Of a stretch of 64,000 bases of DNA, positions 42,578 to 51,277 are shown piece after piece (the first letter of the stretch is position 1; each line of letters begins with the position of its first letter). The notes under the pieces are model-generated. The model had not been told where the DNA came from. It did no database searches and saw nothing but the letters and a program-made list of their open reading frames with translations. The position numbers and the translations under genes were made by a program. Source of the stretch: Dyadobacter luticola (GTDB lineage Bacteria; Bacteroidota; Bacteroidia; Cytophagales; Spirosomataceae); assembly GCF_005860805.1 (NCBI RefSeq), contig NZ_VCEJ01000004.1, forward strand, positions 1,860,001-1,924,000. Reading direction: 5' to 3'.

Positions 42578-45500
42578 TCAGAATCCTACGCTCAGTCCAA
42601 CCTGTAATGTTCTCGGCTGCGGATACATACCATAATCAATACCATTGATCAGTTGCGTAGCCGAATCCGTCGACGTTCCGTTTACCCCAACTTCCGGGTC
42701 CAGACCTGTGTATTTCGTGAAAGTCAGCAGGTTGGTGGCCGATACGTAAAAGCGCGCTTTGGTGATGGTCTCTTTGGTAAGTGAGCTCAAAATTTTGGAA
42801 GGAATCGTGTAGCCGATGCTGATATTTTTGATACGCATATACGATCCGTTTTCCACAAACCGGTCGCTCGACCGGCTGTTGTTGTTCGGGTCACCGCTGA
42901 TGGCCCTCGGTACGTCGGTATTGGTATTTGAAGGCGTCCAGGCATTCAATACGTCTGTACCTGCATTGAACAAACGCAGCATTCCCTGCTCGATTACTTT
43001 GGTACCATTGTAAATCTTGTTGCCTTGTACACCTTGCAGATACAATGTGAAGTCGAAGTTTTTGTAGTTACCGCCCAAATTCGCACCGTAGCTGAATTTA
43101 GGGATAAAACTACCATTGTACGCCCGGTCGGAAGCATCGATTTTACCATCACCATTCAAGTCCTTGAACTTGATATCGCCCGGCGCAGCCTGGTCCTGGT
43201 ATTTGGTTTTGTCGTTACCGTCCAGCGCATTGGCTGCGTCGATCTCCGCCTGATTTTGGAAAATCTTCTCCACCTGCCATCCATAAAACGACTGGATCGG
43301 ATGACCGGCTTCTGTTTTTGTGATGTCAAAACCGCCGAAATCCGAGTTATTTCCAGAGAAAAGCGTGGCGCTCGGTGTAGCGAGGCTCAATACTTTGTTC
43401 CTCGTAACATCCAGGTTTACAGACGCATTCCATTTGAAATCACCGTCATTTTTATTGTATCCCAACTGGAATTCGTAGCCCCAGTTTTTCATGCTTCCAA
43501 TGTTGGACAAAGGAGAAGACGAGTAGCCGATGGAGTTCGGGATCGGTACCTGCAACAAAAGTCCGTCGGTTTTCCGGTTGTAAGTTTCAGCCGTGAATGT
43601 CACACTGTTGTTAAACAATGCGAGGTCGATACCCAGGTTGGTCATCGTGGTGCTTTCCCATTTCAGCTGGGTGTTGGCAAGGGAGCTGAAATAAGATCCC
43701 AACACTTTGTTCCCACCGAAAACGTAGTTGCTGTTATCCGCAGAAACAAGCGCCTGCCAGGCGTAGCTGCCGATGCCGTTGAAGCCGGTTTGTCCGTAGC
43801 TGGCGCGGATTTTCAACTCGGAAATTTCAGGAATCGATTTCATGAATTCCTCTTCGCTAAGACGCCATCCTACTGATAATGAAGGGAATGTACCCCATTT
43901 ATTGCCTGGCGCAAAACGTGAGGAACCGTCGCGGCGGATCGAGCCGCTCAGCAGGTATTTGCCGCCGTATTCATAATTCAGACGACCCACGTAGGAAATC
44001 AGTGAACTTTCGTCCAGCGAGCTCGATGCCGATGGGTTGGATACGCCCTGCAATTCGTCGATGTCATTGTTTGGACGGTAACCCGAACCATTCAATGTGT
44101 TGGTGCGGAAAGTTTGCTTGTCGATGATCGCCGTCACGCTCAGTTGGTGTTTGCCAAAAGTTTTATCAAATGTCAGCTGATTGGTAACCACCGGCGAGAA
44201 GTAGCTGGTGCGGCTATCCCGGATCTCATATTGCGTCCGCGATTTGAAACCATCATTGTAAATCGGGAACTGGTTGGTATTCGTGTTCGAAACCACATCC
44301 GCTCCGAAGCTGAAACGGTATTTTAGGAAGCTGGCAAGCCTTACTTCGGCGAAAATTGAGCCTAGTAATTTGAGCCGCTGGTTCCGGGTCACGTCCATCA
44401 ACGCAATGCGGACCGGGTTGTCCGGGTCACTTCCGTCTGCGGCTGTCGGCGAGCTGTATCCGCCCACTTTGGTCGGGTCGGTAACCGGCCAGTAAGGCAG
44501 GTTGCGGATCATTTGCATCACCGCCGTACGACCGCCGCCAAAGCCTTGCTCCCCGCGCGATTTGTCATAAGAGATCGTCAAAGTCTGACCGATGCTCAGG
44601 AATTTTGTTACCTGGTGGTCAGAGTTGAGGCGCACATTTGCTCTTTTATAATTGGTACCGATCAATATCCCTTCCTGGTCGAAATAACCGGCAGAAGTAA
44701 AAAAGCGCGAGACACTGTTGCCGCCGGATACCGAAATCTGGTGCTGCTGAATCGGTGCTTTGCGGAACATCACGTCCTGCCAGTTGGTATGCGTCTGCGC
44801 AAATGTCTGGTTAGAACCCTGGTAAGTCGGCTGGTTCAGGTCCGAAAGCCTGCCCGGCATGGCGATGCCTGCGTTGCCCAGCAGCGCGGTAGCATATTGA
44901 ACGTACTGATCTGTATTGAGCACATCCAACTTTTTCCAGGCCGATTGCGTACCGAAATAAGTATCCAGGTTTACATGCAGCTTACCGTCCTTCGAACCTT
45001 TTTTGGTTGTAATAATAATGACCCCATTCGAAGCCCGCGAACCATAAATGGCTGCAGAGCTGGCGTCTTTCAGCACTTCCAGAGATTCAATGTCTTTCGG
45101 GTCCAGGTTGTTCAAATCACCTGCGGGAATCCCGTCGATCACGTAAAGCGGCCCCGAAGCATAGTTGATAGAACCAATCCCGCGGATACGGACGATCGGC
45201 GTCTGGCCGGGGCTACCATTGTTCACCACACGCACACCCGGCACGCGGCCTTGCAGCGCCTGCTCGGCACTGACTACCGGAAGCGCCGTGAGTTCTTTGG
45301 GTGAAACCGAAGATACCGCGCCGGTCAGCGACGATTTCTTTTGGGTACCATACCCGATCACCACCATTTCTTCCAGAGCCTGGTTTTCTGGGGCGAGCTT
45401 CACATCAATGCGGGTTTGGGTGCCCACCTTGATTTCCTGTTTGGCATAACCGATAAAACTGAAAACCAGCACGCTGCTTTCAGATGGAACTGAAATCACA

Positions 45501-45706
45501 AAATCACCTTTAGTATCGGTGCTTGTTCCGATGCTGGAACCCTTCAATGTAACATTGACGCCCGGTAATGCTTCCCCGTCATCCGTTGTCACACGTCCGG
45601 CTACCTGCTTGTCGGCGGCCGCTTTCTCAAAAGCAGTCTTAGCGAACGTTGGACCGGCAAATATTGCCGCCGCTACGAGCAGCGAAAGCAACAGCCTGAT
45701 CCTCAT
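42578..45706 (-). CDS. SusC/RagA-family TonB-dependent outer-membrane transporter
   Basis: A 1042-residue TonB-dependent receptor that imports oligosaccharides with SusD. It begins with a signal peptide (MRIRLLLSLLVAAAIFAGPT). Next is the carboxypeptidase-regulatory-like domain (about 30-115, VAGRVTTDDGEALPGVNVTL), a TonB-box-like EEMVVIGYGTQ, the plug (about 130-235, LYVIDGIPAGDLNNLDPKDI and SRASNGVIIITTKKG), then the barrel ending in LQVGLSVGF. Start at 45706 is preferred; 45736 is also in frame. It is first in the SusC-SusD-lipoprotein run, with its own promoter region at 45707-45898, where no clear -7/-33 was found. Confidence 0.95.
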   Translation of the reverse strand: MRIRLLLSLLVAAAIFAGPTFAKTAFEKAAADKQVAGRVTTDDGEALPGVNVTLKGSSIGTSTDTKGDFVISVPSESSVLVFSFIGYAKQEIKVGTQTRIDVKLAPENQALEEMVVIGYGTQKKSSLTGAVSSVSPKELTALPVVSAEQALQGRVPGVRVVNNGSPGQTPIVRIRGIGSINYASGPLYVIDGIPAGDLNNLDPKDIESLEVLKDASSAAIYGSRASNGVIIITTKKGSKDGKLHVNLDTYFGTQSAWKKLDVLNTDQYVQYATALLGNAGIAMPGRLSDLNQPTYQGSNQTFAQTHTNWQDVMFRKAPIQQHQISVSGGNSVSRFFTSAGYFDQEGILIGTNYKRANVRLNSDHQVTKFLSIGQTLTISYDKSRGEQGFGGGRTAVMQMIRNLPYWPVTDPTKVGGYSSPTAADGSDPDNPVRIALMDVTRNQRLKLLGSIFAEVRLASFLKYRFSFGADVVSNTNTNQFPIYNDGFKSRTQYEIRDSRTSYFSPVVTNQLTFDKTFGKHQLSVTAIIDKQTFRTNTLNGSGYRPNNDIDELQGVSNPSASSSLDESSLISYVGRLNYEYGGKYLLSGSIRRDGSSRFAPGNKWGTFPSLSVGWRLSEEEFMKSIPEISELKIRASYGQTGFNGIGSYAWQALVSADNSNYVFGGNKVLGSYFSSLANTQLKWESTTMTNLGIDLALFNNSVTFTAETYNRKTDGLLLQVPIPNSIGYSSSPLSNIGSMKNWGYEFQLGYNKNDGDFKWNASVNLDVTRNKVLSLATPSATLFSGNNSDFGGFDITKTEAGHPIQSFYGWQVEKIFQNQAEIDAANALDGNDKTKYQDQAAPGDIKFKDLNGDGKIDASDRAYNGSFIPKFSYGANLGGNYKNFDFTLYLQGVQGNKIYNGTKVIEQGMLRLFNAGTDVLNAWTPSNTNTDVPRAISGDPNNNSRSSDRFVENGSYMRIKNISIGYTIPSKILSSLTKETITKARFYVSATNLLTFTKYTGLDPEVGVNGTSTDSATQLINGIDYGMYPQPRTLQVGLSVGF

Positions 45707-45898
45707 GAAATAATACCCTGGTATAAGGTCTCTCATAGGTTGATAGATATGGACTTAAAGAACAAAAACTTGTACTGGTCAAAGGTTGGTGAAATTTCAT
45801 CAAATGTCAACTACACACTTAACCGATGGGACGATTCAGGGATAAAATTGAACATTTGTTCCAGTAATTCTTACATAATTTCCCTTCCTGACATTACT

Positions 45899-48800
45899 TT
45901 ACACCAGCTGCTGATTGCGTTTTGCGTGCATATATTCCGATGGGAGCATGTTGAATTTTGCCTTGAAGGATTTGGCAAAGTAGTTGGGCGTGGCAAATCC
46001 GGTCGAGTAGGAGATCTGCGAGACGTTCAGGTCGCTTTTTTCGAGGAGGATAGCCGCTTTTTCCAGTTTAATGGTCCGGATAAATTCGATGGGCGTCTGG
46101 CCGGTGATTTCCAGAACACGGTTGTATAATGTTCCACGGCTCATACCCAGCTGTTTACTCATTTTTTCAACACTCAGCTGCGCACTGTTCGTGAGGTTTT
46201 CATCAATGTAGGCCAGGATTTCTTTCAGCAATTTTTCATTGCCGGATACCATCTGCGGCTCGGGGCGAACGATGTCAATCTGCTTGGAATAAGTCGTTTT
46301 CAGCAGCCGGTTAAGGAGCAGCAGGTTGTTGATCTTGGCATTTAAAATATCAAAATTGAAAGGTTTGGTCAGGTAATCATTCGCACCCGAGCTCAGTCCG
46401 CGCAGTTCGTGCTCTTCGCCGGTGGAGGCGGTCAGCAGAATGATTGGAATGTGCGCCGTGCGTTTGTCGGCCTTGATTTTCCGGCTCAGCTCGGTACCGT
46501 CCATCTCAGGCATGGCAATGTCACTGATAATGATCTGCGGATGCTGCGAAAGCGCCTTTTGCCAGCCCTCATTCCCATTGGTCGCCTCAATCACCTTATA
46601 GTAACATTCGAGGCTACTTTTCAGATAATGCCGGAATTCGTCATTGTCCTCAATAATCAGGATATCAGCCGAAGGTTCCGCAGCCGGAGTGGTTTCAGGC
46701 GCTTGCGCAACAGCAGTTTCCTGCATTTTATAATGGTCAAAAATCGTCGGTTCCTTTTCCGAAGTAGCCGCCGAAATGTGGCAGGGGAGTGCCACGGTGA
46801 ATGTGCTGCCTTCGCCCGGCGCGCTTTCCACACGGATCGAGCCGCCGTGCATTTGCACAAATTCTTTTACGATCGACAAACCGACCCCGCTGCCCTGGTT
46901 AAGTATCGCAGCAGACGAATCGTTCTGGAAAAAACGCTCAAAAATTTTCTCCTGCTTGTCCAGCGGAATACCCACGCCGGTATCCGACACCTGAATGTAA
47001 AACGAGTGCCCGTCACGCTCCGTTTGCGACAGTGCCAGCGTCACTTTCCCGCCTCGTGGCGTGTGTTTAAATGCATTCGAAAGCAAATTCAGTACAATGC
47101 GCTCAATTTTATTCTGGTCAAACTCCATGTCCAGATTCCCGACGGCACTTTCGAAAATATACTCAACTCCTTTTGTCTGAGAGAGATAGCGGAAAGATTC
47201 CGAAGTTTCCTGGATGAAAGAAACGATTTCGCCCTGCGTGGTTTCCAGTTTCGATTCGTGCTCCTGCAAATTTTTGAAATCCAGCAGCTGGTCGACCAGG
47301 TTGAGCAACCGACGTGCATTTCGCTTGATACCCTGCAAATGCGGCGTATTTTCGGCAGGTACCGGCCGGCTCAGCAGCTGGTCCAGCGGTGCCAGGATCA
47401 GCGAAATCGGTGTCCGGAACTCATGGCTGAGATTGGTCAGAAACTTGATTTTCATCGCATCTAGCTCCCTTTTTCGTTCCGTTTCCCGTTCCAGTTCTTC
47501 CTGCCGGAATTTGTTTTTCAGCTTTTGAATGCCCCGGTGCCGGATCAAAAACAACAAGCCGAACAAAGCCAGCCCATAAAAAATATAGGCGTAGATGGTC
47601 ATGTAAAACGGCGGCTTCACAACAATTTCGACGCTGGTACCGTGGCTACCCCAATCGCCGCTCTGGTTTTTGGCCTGCACTTCAAACTCATAAGTACCGG
47701 GGTTCAGATTGGTGTAACCTGCGGTCTTGGAAGCCCCGGCATCATGCCACTCCGCATCAAAACCATTCAGTCGGTAGCGGTACACAGTCTGTGTAGGATC
47801 GGAGTAATTGAGCGCGGCGTAGGAGAGCGTAAAGTTTTGTTTATAGTCTAAATGAATGGATTTCGCGATGGAAATGTGCTCGTCAAGTACCGTGGAATCA
47901 GCTGGCGTGATGGACTTATTACCCACCCGAAGCTCTTTCAAAACCACCGGCATGCGGTGGCTGTTTTGCCTCAGCTCACGCGTATCCAGGTAGTTAAATC
48001 CTTGAATCCCACCGAAGTATAGCAGGTTGTCATGTGTGCGGATACCCGCGCCGAGGATAAAAGTGTTGTTCTGTAAACCATTATACTGCGAGTAATTGAT
48101 AAACCGCTTCGTCGTTTGGTCCAGGTAGCTCACACCGCGATCGGTACTTACCCAGATACGTCCCTCCGCATCTTCCAGGATCTTGTTGATCACCCCGCTC
48201 GCCAGTCCCGCTTTTTGATCAAAAACTACAAACCGGCGCGTTTTTGCATCAAACTTTGCCAACCCTTCGCCACCCGTTCCGGCCCAAATGTTGCCGTGAC
48301 TGTCTTCGAGCAGCGCAAGTACGTTATTGCCTGGTAATGTGCTGTTTAACTTGTCAAAATGAATGGACTTTCTTTTTATCGGATCAAAGATCACCAGCCC
48401 TGTACCATGCGACCCAATCCAGATCTGACCATTTTTGTCCTGCAACAAACCCCGGATATAACCATTCAATGGGATCATGCGGCGGGCAAGCGGGGTGCTG
48501 CCCTCAAAGTAACGCTCAAACTGCTGTGTTCCAGGATCAAAAACATTCACTCCGCCTCCGTTGGTACCGATCCACAGCTTACCCTGCCGGTCGGTCATGA
48601 GCGAAAAGATATCATTGTTATTGAGTGAGGCGGAATTTTCTCCCTGCGTAAATTGCTGGTATTGACCGGAATTCACATCCAGCGCAAAAAGTCCGTTTTG
48701 AAAACTGCCGATCCAAAGCTTGTCGCCCGCCAGCTCCATCGACATAATCGCCAGGCCGGAGCAGGCTTGCTTGTTTTTGGGTACGACCGGGATTTTGGTG

Positions 48801-50023
48801 AATAAATTGGTTTCGTGGTGGTACAAATTCAACCCGCCGCCGTCGGTCCCTACAAACAAATCGCCATTTTTTTTCTCCGCAAATGAGGTCACAAACGGTG
48901 CGCTCAGCCCATGCGGATCGTAGGGATTGGAGCGTTTCAGCGCGAAAATTGTCAGGTTTTTATCAAATTTATTGACGCCACCCTTGTAAGTCCCCAGCCA
49001 GAAAATCCCCTGCCTGTCAATCAGAATACTGCGCACCGACTTGTTGGTGAGCGTAAAAGGTGTGCGGGTATCCGGGGCGTAGCGGGTCACTTTTCCGGTT
49101 TCCATGTGCATTAAGTCCAGCCCGCCGTCTGTGCAGATCCAGAGTGTTTCGCGGTTTTCGGCGGCCACGGCATACACCATATCGCTGCTGATCGAATGTT
49201 CGTCGTTCGCCTGGTACCGGAATGTCTGAAGCAGCGAGCCGTCGGTTGCAAATTTGTACAGTCCGCTGAATGTCCCCACCCAGATATGGCCGGTTTTGTC
49301 GCCGGTAATCGTTTTCACCTGGTTTGCATTACCACTGGCGGCATTTTGCTCATATTGAACGCGGGTAAATTGTTTGGTTTTAAGATCACAAAGGAATAAA
49401 CCGATCTCGGTGCCGATCCACATACGCCCCGCGCCATCGTCAAATAAGCTCTGCACCAACTCGTTCCGGATCTGATTGGGAACGCCTGTGCGCTGGCTCA
49501 GGCGGGTAAGCCTGAATGTCAGCGGATCCACCAAAACCAGCCCGGTCGTCGTCGCTACCCACAATTGCCCGGTGTGGTCGCTGGTTACCGCGGTAACGCT
49601 TTCGTTGACCAAAATTCTTTTGAAAGCGTCTTTTTTACGGTCATATAAATGCAATGATCCCTGGATCGTACCTACCCAAATCCTTCCCGCTTTGTCTTCG
49701 TGCAGGGAAGAAATATCATTCGAAGCGAGACTCGTCGGATTGGCTCTGTCGTGCCGGTAAATCGTAAATTCCGTCCCGTCGTATTTATTCAAACCGTCGT
49801 CCGTACCGAACCAAACCAGACCATAACGGTCCTTCAAAATCGTGTGCACGGTGTTCGACGAAAGGCCGTCCATCGAGGTAATCGCCGTAAAATTTAGCTG
49901 CGGATCATTCCCGTCGGCCTGGCAGTTGCCAGGCAGCGCGAACAAAAAGACATTCAAAAAAACAAACAGATATTTCAGGGACGCTGATCGCATACGGTCC
50001 GGTATTTTTGATTTAAATTTCAC
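45899..50023 (-). CDS. Hybrid two-component system regulator (HTCS)
   Basis: A 1374-residue one-protein sensor and transcription factor of the type that controls polysaccharide loci in Bacteroidetes. Order: signal peptide, propeller repeats (about residues 40-740, WFGTDDGLNKYDG and many WIGT-GG), Y_Y_Y (about 745-815), membrane helix (about 818-838), HisKA (LSHEFRTPISLILAPL, His near 864), HATPase (about 955-1080, DTGVGI, GSGVGLSIV), receiver (about 1117-1235, IIISDIAMPEMDG) and AraC HTH (about 1265-1365, YSTGFATPNYFAKSFKAKFN). A start at 49993 would also give a signal peptide. It lies upstream of SusC and divergent from the enzyme genes, which it probably induces. Confidence 0.96.
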   Translation of the reverse strand: MKFKSKIPDRMRSASLKYLFVFLNVFLFALPGNCQADGNDPQLNFTAITSMDGLSSNTVHTILKDRYGLVWFGTDDGLNKYDGTEFTIYRHDRANPTSLASNDISSLHEDKAGRIWVGTIQGSLHLYDRKKDAFKRILVNESVTAVTSDHTGQLWVATTTGLVLVDPLTFRLTRLSQRTGVPNQIRNELVQSLFDDGAGRMWIGTEIGLFLCDLKTKQFTRVQYEQNAASGNANQVKTITGDKTGHIWVGTFSGLYKFATDGSLLQTFRYQANDEHSISSDMVYAVAAENRETLWICTDGGLDLMHMETGKVTRYAPDTRTPFTLTNKSVRSILIDRQGIFWLGTYKGGVNKFDKNLTIFALKRSNPYDPHGLSAPFVTSFAEKKNGDLFVGTDGGGLNLYHHETNLFTKIPVVPKNKQACSGLAIMSMELAGDKLWIGSFQNGLFALDVNSGQYQQFTQGENSASLNNNDIFSLMTDRQGKLWIGTNGGGVNVFDPGTQQFERYFEGSTPLARRMIPLNGYIRGLLQDKNGQIWIGSHGTGLVIFDPIKRKSIHFDKLNSTLPGNNVLALLEDSHGNIWAGTGGEGLAKFDAKTRRFVVFDQKAGLASGVINKILEDAEGRIWVSTDRGVSYLDQTTKRFINYSQYNGLQNNTFILGAGIRTHDNLLYFGGIQGFNYLDTRELRQNSHRMPVVLKELRVGNKSITPADSTVLDEHISIAKSIHLDYKQNFTLSYAALNYSDPTQTVYRYRLNGFDAEWHDAGASKTAGYTNLNPGTYEFEVQAKNQSGDWGSHGTSVEIVVKPPFYMTIYAYIFYGLALFGLLFLIRHRGIQKLKNKFRQEELERETERKRELDAMKIKFLTNLSHEFRTPISLILAPLDQLLSRPVPAENTPHLQGIKRNARRLLNLVDQLLDFKNLQEHESKLETTQGEIVSFIQETSESFRYLSQTKGVEYIFESAVGNLDMEFDQNKIERIVLNLLSNAFKHTPRGGKVTLALSQTERDGHSFYIQVSDTGVGIPLDKQEKIFERFFQNDSSAAILNQGSGVGLSIVKEFVQMHGGSIRVESAPGEGSTFTVALPCHISAATSEKEPTIFDHYKMQETAVAQAPETTPAAEPSADILIIEDNDEFRHYLKSSLECYYKVIEATNGNEGWQKALSQHPQIIISDIAMPEMDGTELSRKIKADKRTAHIPIILLTASTGEEHELRGLSSGANDYLTKPFNFDILNAKINNLLLLNRLLKTTYSKQIDIVRPEPQMVSGNEKLLKEILAYIDENLTNSAQLSVEKMSKQLGMSRGTLYNRVLEITGQTPIEFIRTIKLEKAAILLEKSDLNVSQISYSTGFATPNYFAKSFKAKFNMLPSEYMHAKRNQQLV

Positions 50024-50096
50024 GATAGTGGCCCTTTTTGAACATTTGTGACATTAGTTTCAACAAATATGCTCACGCAAAACACCCCTTGCCACC

Positions 50097-50104
50097 TACA
50101 TTTG
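50097..50104 (+). promoter_or_regulatory. -7 element of the enzyme operon promoter
   Basis: TACATTTG fits the Bacteroidetes -7 consensus TAnnTTTG and lies 65 bases ahead of the GH43 start at 50170, in the divergent gap with the HTCS. There is no good TTG at 19 bases upstream, consistent with a promoter needing activation by the HTCS. Confidence 0.5.
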
Positions 50105-50169
50105 CTCATTAATAAATTAAATATAATATTAAAAAAATGATGGGTCACCAATACCTGTATAGAAGTCCT

Positions 50170-51252
50170 ATGTTTAAAAAATATATTGTCAATTTGACAA
50201 ATAATGTGCGTAAAATTTCGATAGTGCTCGCCTTGTCGCTATCGGGCACATTTGCGGTTCCCGGTTTTTGCCAGGATAAGCCTGCTGCCATCAAGCCGCT
50301 CGTGACAGATCTTTTTACAGCCGATCCTTCCGCGCACGTTTTCAATGGTAAAATCTTCATTTATCCTTCCCACGACATTGAAGCCAATGTGCCCCAGGAC
50401 GACGAGGGCGGACATTTCAACATGCGCGATTACCACGTGTACTCGATGGACAGCCCCACGGGAAAAGTCACCGACCATGGCGTGGTGCTCGATCTGAAAG
50501 ACATTCCCTGGGCAGGCCGCCAGCTGTGGGCGCCGGATGCTGCATTCAAAAACGGGACTTACTATCTGTATTTTCCTGCCAAAGACAAGCAGGATGTTTT
50601 TCACATCGGCGTCGCTACCAGCAAATCACCGACTGGTCCATTTAAGCCACAGCCCGAGCCGATCCCGGGAAGTTACAGCATTGATCCTGCGGTATTTACG
50701 GATTTAGACGGTACATCTTATATGTATTTTGGAGGAATCTGGGGCGGGCAGCTGCAACGCTGGCATACCGGAAAGTATGAAAAAAGTTTATCGACCGATT
50801 TGGGCAAAGGACATGAAAACGAACCTGCCCTGAGCGCCAAAGTGGTAAAAATGAGTAAGGATATGCTTTCTTTCGATGAGCCGCTCCGGGACGTGCAGAT
50901 CGTCGATGAAAATGGAAAACCGATTTTGGCAGGAGACAAAGACCGCCGGTTTTTCGAAGGTGCGTGGATGCACAAGTTTAATAACAAATATTATTTCTCG
51001 TACTCCACAGGCGACACACATTTCCTGTGCTATGCGGAAGGCAGCTCACCTTACGGACCATTTACTTACAAAGGTGTGATTATGAAGCCGGTAGAGGGCT
51101 GGACGACGCATCATTCCATCGTCGACTTTAAGGGGAAATGGTACATCTATTACCACGACGCAGCATTGTCCGGCAAAACGCATTTACGAAATATCAAAGT
51201 CCGCGAGCTTTTGCGGGAAAAAGACGGGGCGATCCGTACCATCGAGCCTTAA
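50170..51252 (+). CDS. GH43-family arabinosidase/xylosidase
   Basis: A 360-residue secreted enzyme. The start at 50170 (MFKKYIVNLTNNVRK) is followed by a hydrophobic signal (ISIVLALSLSGTFAVPGFCQ). The single five-bladed propeller has the GH43 residues: base Asp in FTADPSAHVF, pKa-tuning Asp in SIDPAVFTD and a candidate acid Glu in FFEGAWM. GH43 enzymes remove arabinose or xylose from plant polysaccharides by inversion. It is first of the enzyme operon; the next gene begins 25 bases on. A start at 50137 is possible but lengthens the N-terminus before the signal. Confidence 0.88.
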   Translation: MFKKYIVNLTNNVRKISIVLALSLSGTFAVPGFCQDKPAAIKPLVTDLFTADPSAHVFNGKIFIYPSHDIEANVPQDDEGGHFNMRDYHVYSMDSPTGKVTDHGVVLDLKDIPWAGRQLWAPDAAFKNGTYYLYFPAKDKQDVFHIGVATSKSPTGPFKPQPEPIPGSYSIDPAVFTDLDGTSYMYFGGIWGGQLQRWHTGKYEKSLSTDLGKGHENEPALSAKVVKMSKDMLSFDEPLRDVQIVDENGKPILAGDKDRRFFEGAWMHKFNNKYYFSYSTGDTHFLCYAEGSSPYGPFTYKGVIMKPVEGWTTHHSIVDFKGKWYIYYHDAALSGKTHLRNIKVRELLREKDGAIRTIEP

Positions 51253-51277
51253 AATAATTCGCATTTTATCAACATTC

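Noticed and set aside
43025..43876. 283-codon + strand frame opposite SusC
   Set aside because: Antisense to the SusC barrel; arginine- and valine-rich shadow sequence.
46409..47464. 351-codon + strand frame opposite the HTCS gene
   Set aside because: It lies wholly antisense to the well-supported kinase/receiver domains; the length reflects the codon composition of the real gene.
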